Both the position numbers and the translations under genes were made by a program. Positions 23,490 through 31,576 of a stretch of 41,962 nt of DNA are shown here, in pieces. The number at the start of each line of letters is the position of its first letter. Position 1 is the first letter of the stretch. Location: assembly GCA_937871635.1 (NCBI GenBank), contig CALMNS010000008.1, positions 1-41,962 of the forward strand, in the 5' to 3' direction. Below the pieces are notes generated by a model. That model saw nothing but the letters and a program-made list of their open reading frames with translations, did not search any database and was not told the origin of the DNA. This stretch comes from an uncultured Solirubrobacter sp. GTDB taxonomy: Bacteria; Actinomycetota; Thermoleophilia; Solirubrobacterales; Solirubrobacteraceae.

Positions 23490-24259
23490 ACGACCTGACC
23501 TTCGACTTCGCGAGCGCAGTGGTGCTCATCACCGGCGGAGGCAGCGGAATCGGGCGAGAGGTCGCGCGCCGGTTCCTCGACGCGGGCGCCATCGTCGCGG
23601 TCGCGGGCCGACGAGTCGAGCGTCTCGAGCAGTCGCTCGAGGGGTATCCGGCCGAGCGCGCCGCAGCCATCGCCGCCGATCTCAGCGACGCCCCGCAGGT
23701 ACGCGGGCTCGTCGCTGAGGTGCTGGGACGGTTCGGTCGCCTCGACGTCGTCGTCAGCAACGCCGCGGCCTACGCGAGCGGAGCGATCACCGATCTCGAC
23801 GACGACGCGTGGACCTCCTTGCGCGCGACCAACGTCGACGCGTTCTTCCACCTCGCCAAGGCCGCGCTGCCGCACCTCGCCGCCACGGGCGGCAACCTGG
23901 TCGCCGTGTCCTCCGTGTCCGGGGACCGCGGGGACTGGGGCCAAGCCGCGTACAACGCCACCAAGGCGGCGATCAGCAACTTCGTCCGGGCGCTGGCCCT
24001 GGACTGGGGGGCGCGCGGCGTGCGGCTCAACGCCGTCGCGCCCGCGTTCACCCTCACCGAGCTCACCCAGGGCCTGGGCCGCGACGAGGCCGCCCTCGCC
24101 CCGTTCGTGGACCGCATCGCGCTCGGCCGACCGGCGGAGCCGGAGGACATCGCGCCCGCCGTCCTCTTCCTCGCCAGTCGGGGCGCCCGCTACATCACCG
24201 GCGCGGTCCTGCCGGTCGACGGCGGGACCGGCGCCTCCACCGGGCAACCGCATCTCTGA
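23486..24259 (+). CDS. Short-chain dehydrogenase/reductase (classical SDR)
   Basis: A 257-residue oxidoreductase. VVLITGGGSGIGREVARRFL holds the TGxxxGxG motif, VAGRRVERL the cofactor selectivity region, and VSNAAAYASG replaces the usual NNAG. The catalytic Ser lies in VAVSSVSGD and Tyr/Lys in AYNATKAAISNFV. It ends VLFLASRGARYITGAVLPVDGG, typical of the family. GTG 23486 overlaps the stop of the preceding SDR remnant. Parts of its 3' end (around 24071-24151 and 24235-24256) are nearly repeated at 28840-28942. The substrate is unknown. Confidence 0.9.
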   Translation: MNDLTFDFASAVVLITGGGSGIGREVARRFLDAGAIVAVAGRRVERLEQSLEGYPAERAAAIAADLSDAPQVRGLVAEVLGRFGRLDVVVSNAAAYASGAITDLDDDAWTSLRATNVDAFFHLAKAALPHLAATGGNLVAVSSVSGDRGDWGQAAYNATKAAISNFVRALALDWGARGVRLNAVAPAFTLTELTQGLGRDEAALAPFVDRIALGRPAEPEDIAPAVLFLASRGARYITGAVLPVDGGTGASTGQPHL

Positions 24260-24593
24260 GGCCCCTCGGGTGGCGCTGCGCCGGGCTCGCGGAGCGACGC
24301 AGCAGCTCGACCACGCTCTCATGCGGCGGCCATCGCGGCGATGAGGACCTCAACCAGGCAGGAGTGGTCGTCATCCGGATGAAGCTGGCGTGTGACAGCG
24401 ATGCGCCGTAGAGGGCGCGGCGAGCAGGCGACGCACAGCGCGTGCTCGGTTCCCGCGCAGCGTTCAAGTGTCGGGGAAGGTCCTCGTGGTCGACGCCGAG
24501 CTCCGCGATCGTGGCGAGGACCGCAACCTCCTGAGACAACGCAATGCCCATCACGGGTCCACGGCCCGCAGGACCAAGGTGCGACATGCCCAT
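24260..24593. other. Gene-free stretch, probably decayed coding DNA
   Basis: No intact gene was found in these 334 bases. On the minus strand a frame just left of the reductase fragment (HLGPAGRGPVMGIALSQEVA, then AELGVDHEDL) has coding-like third-position composition. Another ends LHPDDDHSCLVEVLIAAMAA before a stop near 24320. Neither could be assigned to a family. This looks like leftover pieces of deleted genes. Confidence 0.45.
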
Positions 24594-24707
24594 CACCCTG
24601 GTGCCCGCGGCGTGCACGAGCACCTGGCTCGAGGCCGGCCGGCGAGCGTCGGCGTCTTCATAGGGCAGGACGTCTACGTCGCCGTACCCGGAGTAGCGGA
24701 CTGTCTT
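24594..24707 (-). pseudogene. N-terminal fragment of a medium-chain (quinone-type) reductase
   Basis: Directly after, and overlapping, the stop of the Ddn-like gene, the minus strand reads KTVRYSGYGDVDVLPYEDAD and then SSQVLVHAAGTRV. This is the standard opening of zinc-type/quinone reductases (usually beginning M-x-A-V-R-Y-x-x-Y-G). There is no start codon, and similarity stops after about 38 residues, where the GroES-like domain should continue. Remnant of a gene once at the end of this operon. Confidence 0.6.
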
Positions 24708-25182
24708 ATCGGGGAGCTCCCTGCGTGTGGTGGAAGGAGGAGGTCGGGACGCCTCGGCGCAGGTCGAGGGCGGCGACGGGGATGGCGCGCTCGGTCATCG
24801 CCTGGTAGCGACCGAACCCGGGGTAGAGCGACGCCTGCCGGGCGTAGGTCGCCGCCCGGGAGGGCTCGTCGAGCAGCTGGGCGTGGGCCTGGAGGCGCTC
24901 GGCCCCGATCTCGACGGTGATGTCGTCCGGCCGGGCGACCAGGTTGCCCACCCATGCCGGGTCCTTATCCGCGCCCGCGGCCGACGCGAAGACGTAGACG
25001 CGATCGGGCCGATCGTCGTCGGCGAGGTACATCATTGGGTTGACGCGCGGCTCGCCGGACTTCACGCCGATGGTGGTGAGGAGGAGCACCGGCGCGGCCC
25101 CGAAGGCGCTGAGCGCGCCGCCGCTGGCCCGGAACTCGGCGACGTTCTTCGCGTTGACCTCGAGGACGCGCTGGTGGTCCAT
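24706..25182 (-). CDS. Nitroreductase/deazaflavin (F420)-dependent oxidoreductase, Ddn-like
   Basis: A 158-residue split-barrel protein of the DDN family. LEVNAKNVAEFRASGGALSA, PVLLLTTIGVKSGEPRVNPM (the TTxGxKSGxxR motif), YVFASAAGADKDPAWVGNLV and ITVEIGAERLQAHAQLL match the family. ARQASLYPGFGRYQAMTERA and a PVAALDLRR strand close it. Members use reduced F420 to reduce quinones or other electrophiles at the membrane. ATG 25182 lies 7 bases after the stop of the broken isochorismatase gene, so it belongs to the operon read from 28026. Confidence 0.88.
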   Translation of the reverse strand: MDHQRVLEVNAKNVAEFRASGGALSAFGAAPVLLLTTIGVKSGEPRVNPMMYLADDDRPDRVYVFASAAGADKDPAWVGNLVARPDDITVEIGAERLQAHAQLLDEPSRAATYARQASLYPGFGRYQAMTERAIPVAALDLRRGVPTSSFHHTQGAPR

Positions 25183-25189
25183 GACGCCC

Positions 25190-25626
25190 TCAGCTCGCCG
25201 CGGTCTGCGCCGGGAGCAGGCTGAGGATGGAGGGCAGGACCGCCGCGCCCGTGGGAGCGGACTGATCGACGGCGAGCTCCGCGAGCACCTGGTTGGTGGA
25301 GGTGATGTCCGCGCCGGCGCGCTCCATCCGACGGACGGCGGCGTCGTCGCCCGCCACGGTGATCGAGCCGCCCGCGTCCGGCACCACCGCCACCCGGTAG
25401 CCATCGTCGAGCAGCGTGAGGGTCGGGAAGACGGTGCACACGTCGTTGGTGATGCCGGCGATCAGCACGGCGGGCTTGCCGGTCGTCCGCACGGCGGCGG
25501 CGAACTCCGGGTCATCCCGGGTCCGGAGGGCACGGGGGTCGTCGAGCCGACCCAGCCGATGGTTCCGACCTGGAAGTCGACCAGTAGCAGCACGGTGGCG
25601 TCCGCCGTGAGGAGGGAGACGGTCAT
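25190..25626 (-). pseudogene. Isochorismatase-like cysteine hydrolase with internal deletion and frameshift
   Basis: From ATG 25626 the frame opens like a YcaC-type hydrolase (LLTADATVLLLVDFQVGTIG, then WVGS). Family similarity then jumps to another frame at DDPEFAAAVRTTGKPAVLIA, continuing GITNDVCTVFPTLTLLDDGY with the catalytic Cys and ending near ADITSTNQVLAELAVDQ. Compared with intact relatives about 60 residues between the two parts are missing, including the conserved Lys region. The 3' part alone could be translated from 25492 but lacks the Asp and the fold's first half. ATG 25626 overlaps the cupin stop, so it was once a coupled gene. Confidence 0.75.
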
Positions 25627-26156
25627 GAGCCGGAGATGTCGACGCGGTACTCGGCGGAGCGCTCGGCGCCGTGGCGGAGTTGGGCCATCCGTTCGTCCGG
25701 AGTGAGCGCGGGGGCGGGCGAGGTCCGGCCGGGGACGGGGCTTCCGACCTCGGCGAAGAACTCCTCGAGGCCCGCCGGGGCGACGATGGTCAGCAGCCGC
25801 ACCGGGGCGTCGGTGGCGTTGCGGAAGGCGTGGAGGACGTTGGCCGGGACGTTGGCGATCTCGCCCGCGCCCACCGTCGAGGGCTCGCCACGCACGGTCA
25901 CTTCCAGCTGCCCTTCGAGGACGTGGAAGGCCTCTTCGAAGTCGTGGCGGTGCGCCGGCGGTCCCGCTCCAGCCGGGATGAGCATGTCGATGACCGCAAA
26001 GCGCCCGGCGGTGTCCTTGCCGGAGAGGAGGATGGTGTAGGTGTCGCCGACCATGGCGATGCTGCGCAGCGCGGGGTCGTCCGGTGCGGCCAGGGTGAGC
26101 TGGCGCGCGCCGTCGTCGGGCGGGATGGTGCCCGGGGTCGGTGCGAGGGTGGTCAT
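25623..26156 (-). CDS. Cupin-domain protein
   Basis: A 177-residue single-domain cupin. AGAGPPAHRHDFEEAFHVLE provides the first metal motif (His, His, Glu), GQLEVTVRG the following strand, and VPANVLHAFRNATDAPVRLL the second motif with His. DTYTILLSGKDTAGRFAVID precedes them. It may be a dioxygenase/isomerase or a small-molecule binder. ATG 26156 is chosen because AAGGAG lies 8 bases upstream. A longer frame from 26213 would overlap the SDR stop but has no ribosome-binding site. Third active gene of the operon. Confidence 0.85.
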   Translation of the reverse strand: MTTLAPTPGTIPPDDGARQLTLAAPDDPALRSIAMVGDTYTILLSGKDTAGRFAVIDMLIPAGAGPPAHRHDFEEAFHVLEGQLEVTVRGEPSTVGAGEIANVPANVLHAFRNATDAPVRLLTIVAPAGLEEFFAEVGSPVPGRTSPAPALTPDERMAQLRHGAERSAEYRVDISGS

Positions 26157-26209
26157 CGTGCTGCTCCTTGACGAGTCGTGAGGGTGGTTCGGTGCGGAGG
26201 TCGAGGTGC

Positions 26210-26965
26210 TCATGTGAAGAACTTCCCGCCGTCGACGTTGAGGGTCTGGCCCGTGACGAAGTCCGCGTCGGGCGACGCCAGGAAGAGGACGGGACCCACG
26301 AGGTCCTCGGGCTCCTGGTCGCGCTGCAGCGCTCGGCCGAGCCGCTGCGCCTCAAGGATCTCCTGGGGGAAGGAGTCGCGCACCGCCTTGGTGACGGTCA
26401 GGCCGGGGGTGACGAGGTTGACCGTGATGCCGTACCTGCCGAGCTCGCGCGCGGCGGTGCGCGTGAAGCCGACCAGTCCGGCCTTGGCCGAGACGTAGTG
26501 CGCCTGCCCGCGAGTCCCGTCGTAGACGGATCCCGACCCGAAGTTGACCACCCGCCCCCAGCCCTGGTCCCGCATCAGCGGAAGCACGGCCTGGGTCATC
26601 AGGAACGGGCCGGTCAGGTTGACGTCGAGGATCCGTCGCCAGCCGTCGGCGGTCATCTCCTCGAACGGGGTGAAGGGGAAGTAGCCCGCGCAGTTGACGA
26701 GCACGTCCACGCGGCCGAAGCGTTCGCGAGCGATCGTGGCGACGGATCGGCAGTCCTCCTCCGAGGCCACGTCCGCGGCGGCGGTGACGAGCTCGGCGTC
26801 GTCCGGGTAGCCCGAGCGCCACTGGGCGAGGGCCTCGGGGAGGGCGTCGCTCGCCACCACGCGGTCGCCGTTGGCCAGGAAGCGATCGACCAGGCGGGAG
26901 CCGATGCCGCCGGCGGCCCCGGTGATGACCACGATCCGGCCGGTGGTGTTCGCCGGGCCGGTCAT
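26210..26965 (-). CDS. Short-chain dehydrogenase/reductase (classical SDR)
   Basis: A 251-residue oxidoreductase. IVVITGAAGGIGSRLVDRFL holds the nucleotide motif, an acidic VVASDALPEAL segment after strand 2 favours NAD, and VLVNCAGYFPFTPFEEM replaces NNAG with NCAG. The catalytic Ser lies in VNFGSGSVYDG and Tyr/Lys in HYVSAKAGLVGFT. VLFLASPDADFVTGQTLNVD is the standard ending. ATG 26965 overlaps the stop of the Old Yellow Enzyme gene, so the two are coupled. Substrate unknown. Confidence 0.92.
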   Translation of the reverse strand: MTGPANTTGRIVVITGAAGGIGSRLVDRFLANGDRVVASDALPEALAQWRSGYPDDAELVTAAADVASEEDCRSVATIARERFGRVDVLVNCAGYFPFTPFEEMTADGWRRILDVNLTGPFLMTQAVLPLMRDQGWGRVVNFGSGSVYDGTRGQAHYVSAKAGLVGFTRTAARELGRYGITVNLVTPGLTVTKAVRDSFPQEILEAQRLGRALQRDQEPEDLVGPVLFLASPDADFVTGQTLNVDGGKFFT

Positions 26966-28026
26966 GCGGCCACGAGGGTCGGGTAGTCCGTGTAGCCCTG
27001 CTCGGTCCCGCCGTAGAACGTCGCGGGGTCCGGCTCGTTGAGCGCGGCCCCCGTCCTGAGGCGCTCGACGAGGTCGGGGTTGGCCAGCGCGAGCGCGGCG
27101 ACCGAGGCGATGTCGGCGAGCCCACGCTCCACGTCGCCGGCGATCTCCTCGCGCGGCCGCCCTGCCCGGTTGACGATCAGACTCGTGGGCCAGAGCTCAC
27201 GCAGGGAGCGCAGCAGCTCCGTGTCTCCGATGTGGACCACGTGGAGGTAGGCGAGCTCGAGCTGGGCCAGCTCGCCGACCAGGTACTGGTACGTGGCGTG
27301 GATGTCGTCCTCGGCGACGTCGTTGAACGGGTTGCCAGGCGAGATGCGCAGGCCGGTACGGTCGGCGCCGATCTCGGCGGCGACGGCGGCAGCGACCTCG
27401 ATGGCGAAGCGGGCGCGGTTCTCGACGGAGCCGCCGTAGCGGTCGGTGCGCCGGTTGGTGTTCCCGGCGAGGAACTGGTGGGCGAGGTAGCCGTTGGCGG
27501 CGTGGATCTCGACGCCGTCGGCGCCCGCCGCGATGGCCATGACCGCCGCGAGGCGGAAGTCCTCGATGGTCTGGGCGATCTCGTCGAGCTCGAGCGCCCG
27601 GGGCTCTGGCATCTCCTGCGGACCGGTGGCGGTGAACATGATGCCCGCGGGGCGGACGGCGGAGGGAGCCACCGGCGGGCGACCGTGTGGCGTGTTGTCC
27701 GGGTGGGAGATGCGCCCGACGTGCATGAGCTGGATGAACAGGTGACCGGCGGCGGCGTGGACCGCGTCGGCGACGAGCTGCCAGCCGGCGACCTGGGCCT
27801 GGTCGTGGATGCCCGGGGTCAGCGGGTAGCCCTGTCCGTCGGGTGAGGGTTGGGCGCCCTCGGAGATGAGCAGCCCGAGCGAGGCGCGCTGGGCGTAGTA
27901 CTCGGCGTTGTGCTCGGTCGGCACCCCGCCGGCCCCGGAGCGGCTGCGGGTCATGGGCGCCATGGCCAGGCGGTGGGTGAGGTCCAGGCGTCCTACACGG
28001 GTCGGGGCAAACAGCGTGTCCGTCAT
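26962..28026 (-). CDS. Old Yellow Enzyme-family alkene reductase (NemA-like)
   Basis: A 354-residue FMN-dependent ene-reductase that reduces activated C=C bonds or nitro groups. FAPTRVGRLDLTHRLAMAPM is the N-terminal FMN region. QLMHVGRISHPDNTPHGRPP, a DGVEIHAANGYLAHQFLAGN active-site segment (His and Asn), and NRRTDRYGGSVENRARFAIE follow, all classical. EQGYTDYPTL closes the protein. ATG 28026 has a GGGAG ribosome-binding site 5 bases upstream; longer frames to 28179 run through the promoter. First gene of a five-gene operon, divergent from MarR, which suggests induction by electrophiles. Confidence 0.93.
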   Translation of the reverse strand: MTDTLFAPTRVGRLDLTHRLAMAPMTRSRSGAGGVPTEHNAEYYAQRASLGLLISEGAQPSPDGQGYPLTPGIHDQAQVAGWQLVADAVHAAAGHLFIQLMHVGRISHPDNTPHGRPPVAPSAVRPAGIMFTATGPQEMPEPRALELDEIAQTIEDFRLAAVMAIAAGADGVEIHAANGYLAHQFLAGNTNRRTDRYGGSVENRARFAIEVAAAVAAEIGADRTGLRISPGNPFNDVAEDDIHATYQYLVGELAQLELAYLHVVHIGDTELLRSLRELWPTSLIVNRAGRPREEIAGDVERGLADIASVAALALANPDLVERLRTGAALNEPDPATFYGGTEQGYTDYPTLVAA

Positions 28027-28076
28027 GATCTCCCTCGGTTCTGTGGCCGGCAACATATACGCCACCATAGCAGTCT

Positions 28077-28088
28077 GTGGCTGGCCAC
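28077..28088. promoter_or_regulatory. Small palindrome, MarR operator candidate
   Basis: GTGGC-TG-GCCAC lies in the 166-base gap between the Old Yellow Enzyme and MarR genes. A TGGCCGGC word at 28044 may be a second half-site. Weak support beyond symmetry and position. Confidence 0.35.
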
Positions 28089-28192
28089 CTATCGAGTGGT
28101 GAACCGTTGGCGGAGGCAGAGCGGCTGGACGATCGCGGTCTGGAGCACCACCGTCGGGGTTGATCGATGCGCTCACCACCTAGCCTTCGCTT

Positions 28193-28687
28193 GTGCTCGA
28201 TCCGGCGGATACCACTGTGCGCGGGCCCACTGAGCTCGGCCTGGCCACCGTCGGGCCGGTCTCCTTCGCCGTCTTCGCCCTGGCCCGCACCCACCGGGGG
28301 TTCGCCGCCGAGTTGCTCCGGGGCCTCGGCCTGTACCCAGGGCAGGAGCTGCTGCTCATGCAGCTCCTCGACCGCGACCATCAGACTCAATCCGAGCTCC
28401 TCGAAGCGGTTGGTCTCGACCACTCCACCGTGTCTCGCTCGCTACGACGGATGCAGGAGGCCGGGCTCCTGCATCGCGAGCCGACCGAGTCCGACCGACG
28501 GATCCTGCGCGTGTCGCTGACCGACCGGGGACGCGCGCTTCGCGGACCGCTCGAGGAGATGTGGGCCACGCTCGAACGTGTCACCGTCTCGGACCTCGAG
28601 GGGGATCTGGCGCAACGCTTCCTGGACGCTGCCGACCGCATTCAGCGAGCCGTCGAGAGCCGCTCCGACCAGCCGGGTGCGACGTGA
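28193..28687 (+). CDS. MarR-family transcriptional regulator
   Basis: A 164-residue winged-helix regulator. LGLYPGQELLLMQLLDRDHQ opens the domain, SELLEAVGLDHSTVSRSLRR is the recognition helix, and REPTESDRRILRVSLTDRGR is the wing with the conserved D-x-R. The start is GTG at 28193. It is divergent from the Old Yellow Enzyme operon, a very common arrangement for repression relieved by phenolic or electrophilic ligands. Confidence 0.92.
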   Translation: MLDPADTTVRGPTELGLATVGPVSFAVFALARTHRGFAAELLRGLGLYPGQELLLMQLLDRDHQTQSELLEAVGLDHSTVSRSLRRMQEAGLLHREPTESDRRILRVSLTDRGRALRGPLEEMWATLERVTVSDLEGDLAQRFLDAADRIQRAVESRSDQPGAT

Positions 28688-28712
28688 CGTCGTCGCGTCC
28701 CTCGTCTGCTCT

Positions 28713-28836
28713 ACGGCGCCGCGCAACTCGTGCGGCGAGTCTCGGATGAGTCGGTCGAGGGGGTGCTCGTTGGCCGGGTCCACCAAGCGGTCGAACGCGA
28801 CCCGGAAGCTGGTCATCCCCGTCTCGGCCGCAAGGA
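28713..28836 (-). pseudogene. C-terminal fragment of a TetR gene, near-copy of 40359-40482
   Basis: These 124 bases align without gaps to the 3' part of the TetR gene at 40331-40912, with 8 differences by my count. The minus-strand reading FRVAFDRLVDPANEHPLDRL corresponds to FRVAFERWVDPANEHPLDRL of the intact gene. The DNA-binding domain is absent. It is the trace of a duplicated or rearranged copy. Confidence 0.85.
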
Positions 28837-28839
28837 CCA

Positions 28840-28942
28840 GGCCTGGGCCGCGACGAGGTCGCCCTGGCCCCGTTCGTGGACCGCATCGCACTCGGCCGCC
28901 CGGCGGAGCCGGAGGCCATCCTCCACCGGTCAACCGCAGCTC
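28840..28942 (+). pseudogene. SDR fragments, near-copy of two parts of 24071-24256
   Basis: Bases 28840-28920 match 24071-24151 with about 5 differences (reading GRDEVALAPFVDRIALGRPA). Bases 28921-28942 match 24235-24256 with 2 differences. So the second fragment has lost the 83 bases lying between them in the intact SDR. It begins 3 bases after the TetR fragment. No coding capacity is left. Confidence 0.8.
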
Positions 28943-28963
28943 CGCTGCGCCGTCACTGCCTCG

Positions 28964-29983
28964 TCATGCGCGGGCCGCTGCCTGCCTGCGGGCGACCGTG
29001 CCGACACCGACCGCGAAGATCAGCAACGTGCCCTGGAAGAGGTACTGGTAGTACGTGTCGAGACCGAGGATCGCCATGGCGTTGAACCCGACCGCGACGG
29101 TCACCACTCCGATGAGCGTGCCGACGATGTGGAACTGGCCGTCGCGGAGCACCGCTGACCCGAAGAACGTGGCGGCGAAGGCACTCAGCAGATAGCTGTC
29201 GCCACCGTCCACCGCGCCGCTTCCGGTCCGTGAGGCGAGCAGCACGCCCGTCAGCCCGGCGCAGGACGCCGCGATCATGAAGGTCAGGACGCGGACGCGA
29301 TCGACGCGGATGCCCGACAGGCGTGCGGCCTCGGCGTTGCCGCCGACCGCCTGCACGGACTGCCCGAACGACGTCCGGTTGAGCACCACCCAGAGCAACG
29401 CCGCGAGGATCAGCATCACGTACACGGGATACGGGATCCCGAAGAGGCTGTTGAACGTCAGCTTGATGAAGCCCTCCGGGTCGTCGATCTGAACCGGGAG
29501 GCCACCGGTGTAGGCGTAGTTGACGCCGAGCACGATGGTGCCGACGCCGAGCGTGGCAATCAGCGCGTTGACCCCGATGCGGGTGACGATGAGGCCGGTG
29601 ATCAAGCCGACGAGGCCGGTCACCACCAGGACGGTTCCGATGGCTGCCGGAATGGGGAAGCCGGACTTCTGGATCAGTCCGGCCGCCAGGACGCCGCCGA
29701 AGCTCGCCTGATACCCGACGCTCAGGTCGAACTCCCCCGCAACCAGCGGGAACGTAAGACCCATCGCGACGATCGCCACCAGCGCGCTCTGGTTGAGGAT
29801 GTTGATGGCGTTGTCCTTCGTCGCGAAGGTGCTCGGCTCGAGGACCGTGAAGACGACGATGATGCTCAGCAGCACCAGGATGGCGCCGTAACGGCCGACG
29901 ACTCGCCACCAGTTGAGGTCCCGACCGGATGCTTCGACGTGGCCGGGCCCCGCGATCTGCGGCGGGGTGGTGACTTCGCTCAT
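28964..29983 (-). CDS. Ribose-type ABC transporter permease (RbsC-like)
   Basis: A 339-residue inner-membrane protein with about nine to ten hydrophobic helices. NAINILNQSALVAIVAMGLT, FPLVAGEFDLSVG (the typical GxxDLSVG loop), VGVNALIATLGVGTIVLGVN-like helices and NRTSFGQSVQAVGGNAEAAR, the EAA-like loop that contacts the ATPase, identify the BPD_transp_2 family. ATG 29983 overlaps the ATPase stop (ATGA). It forms the pore of an importer with the ATPase and binding protein upstream in the same operon. Confidence 0.92.
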   Translation of the reverse strand: MSEVTTPPQIAGPGHVEASGRDLNWWRVVGRYGAILVLLSIIVVFTVLEPSTFATKDNAINILNQSALVAIVAMGLTFPLVAGEFDLSVGYQASFGGVLAAGLIQKSGFPIPAAIGTVLVVTGLVGLITGLIVTRIGVNALIATLGVGTIVLGVNYAYTGGLPVQIDDPEGFIKLTFNSLFGIPYPVYVMLILAALLWVVLNRTSFGQSVQAVGGNAEAARLSGIRVDRVRVLTFMIAASCAGLTGVLLASRTGSGAVDGGDSYLLSAFAATFFGSAVLRDGQFHIVGTLIGVVTVAVGFNAMAILGLDTYYQYLFQGTLLIFAVGVGTVARRQAAARA

Positions 29984-31545
29984 GATCCGGCAGCTCCAGT
30001 TCCGTAGCACAGCGAGGTCAGCGTGTCCTTGGTGGCGTGCGGTCCATCGACCACCGTCTCGATCCGGCCTTCGCGCATAACGGCGACCCGATCGCAGATG
30101 GCGAACTCCTCGAAGTCGCTCGAGATCATCACGACCGACGTGCCGGCGTCCGCTCGAGCTCGGATGATCTCGTAGAGCTCAGCGCGGGCGCCGACGTCGA
30201 CGCCGACGGTCGGCTCGTCGAGGATGAGCAGACGCGGCTGGCAGCGGAGGTACTTGCTCACCACCACCTTCTGCTGATTGCCGCCGCTGAGGCTCTCCAC
30301 GTCGGCCTCCACCGAGTGGGCCTTGATGGCGAAGCGCTCGACCATCTCGCGCGCGACGGCGCGGGCCTTGCCGGCGCTGAGGAAGGGCAGACCGCGACGC
30401 CACCGGTTCTGGCCGCTGGAGGCCAGGCTCACGTTGAAGGCGAGGCTCTCCTTCAAGAGAAGGCCCTGCGAGCGCCGCTCCTCGGGCACGAGCGCGACGC
30501 CGCGCGCGATGGCCTCGTGCGGTCCCTTCGGTTCGAACCGGCGGCCGTCGAGCGTCATGGTGCCGGAAGCCGCACGTTCGGCGCCGAAGACAAGGCGGGC
30601 GAGCTCGGTGCGTCCGGCGCCGACGAGTCCCGCGATCCCGAGGATCTCGCCGCGCCGGACGTCGAGCGTGACGCCCCGTACGCTCGGCTCGCGCACCAGC
30701 CCCTCGATGCGCATCAGCGCGTCCCTGACGGTGTCGGGCGAGCCCTCGTGGCGTTCGATCTCGGCGACCTCCCGCCCGACGATCGAGCGGGTCAGCGTCT
30801 GACGGTCGACGTCGGATGCCCGGTGCCTGTCGGCGAGCTGGCCGTTGCGAAGCACCGTGATGTCCTGGGACAGATCGAGGACCTCGTCGAGCCGGTGCGA
30901 GATGTACAGCACCGCCACCCCTCGAGCGGCGAGGTCGCGCACGATGGCGAACAGCCGCTCCGCCTCGTCGGCCGCGAAGGACGCCGTCGGCTCGTCCATG
31001 GCGACCATCCGCGCATCCCGCATGAGCGAACGGCCGAGCGAGACGGTCCAGCGCTGGCTGACGCTCAGATCGGCCACCTCGCGGTCGAGGGGGAAGTCCG
31101 CTCCGAGCTGCGCGAGCACGTCACCCGCTCGGGCGGCGACCGGGCGCCAGTCGACCAGCCCAAGGCGACGGGACCCCTCGTAGTTCAAGGCCATGTTCTG
31201 CAGCACGGTGAACTTCGGCACCAGGTTGAGCTCCTGGTGGATGAAGCTGAGTCCGAGCTTGGTGGCGTCCTGCGGGGCGGAGATCGACACGCGACGCCCG
31301 CCGAGGCTCACTTCGCCCTCGTCCGCGGTCTCCACTCCGGCCAGGATCCGCACGAGCGTCGACTTGCCCGCGCCGTTCGCCCCGACCAGGGCGTGCACCT
31401 GCCCGGCGTGGATCTCGAGCGAGACCCCGTCGAGCGCCTGGATGCCGCCGTAGTGCTTGGACAGTCCACGCACCGAGAGCAGGGCGCCGGGTGGGCGGCC
31501 ACCGAAGTGGCCGCCCCCTTCCTCCGTCCGCACGGGCGGCGTCAT
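29980..31545 (-). CDS. Ribose-type ABC transporter ATP-binding protein (RbsA-like, two ATPase domains)
   Basis: A 521-residue cytosolic ATPase with two fused domains. The first has Walker A GANGAGKST, a HQELNLVP Q-loop, an unusual LSVSQRW signature, and Walker B MVAMDEPT followed by an ISHR H-loop. The second has a degenerate Walker A GLVGAGRTEL, as usual in this family, LVPEERRSQGLLL, signature SLSGGNQQKVVVSK and Walker B LLILDEPTVGVDVG. ATG 31545 starts 31 bases after the binding-protein stop; longer frames overlap it. It powers import of a sugar-like or other polar substrate. Confidence 0.93.
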   Translation of the reverse strand: MTPPVRTEEGGGHFGGRPPGALLSVRGLSKHYGGIQALDGVSLEIHAGQVHALVGANGAGKSTLVRILAGVETADEGEVSLGGRRVSISAPQDATKLGLSFIHQELNLVPKFTVLQNMALNYEGSRRLGLVDWRPVAARAGDVLAQLGADFPLDREVADLSVSQRWTVSLGRSLMRDARMVAMDEPTASFAADEAERLFAIVRDLAARGVAVLYISHRLDEVLDLSQDITVLRNGQLADRHRASDVDRQTLTRSIVGREVAEIERHEGSPDTVRDALMRIEGLVREPSVRGVTLDVRRGEILGIAGLVGAGRTELARLVFGAERAASGTMTLDGRRFEPKGPHEAIARGVALVPEERRSQGLLLKESLAFNVSLASSGQNRWRRGLPFLSAGKARAVAREMVERFAIKAHSVEADVESLSGGNQQKVVVSKYLRCQPRLLILDEPTVGVDVGARAELYEIIRARADAGTSVVMISSDFEEFAICDRVAVMREGRIETVVDGPHATKDTLTSLCYGTGAAGS

Positions 31546-31576
31546 CGTGGCGGATCGCGGCACGCGGGTGGCCGCC

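Noticed and set aside
24260..28963. Insertion sequence or phage as cause of the gene remnants
   Set aside because: No transposase, integrase, terminal inverted repeats or target-site duplications were seen around the remnants.
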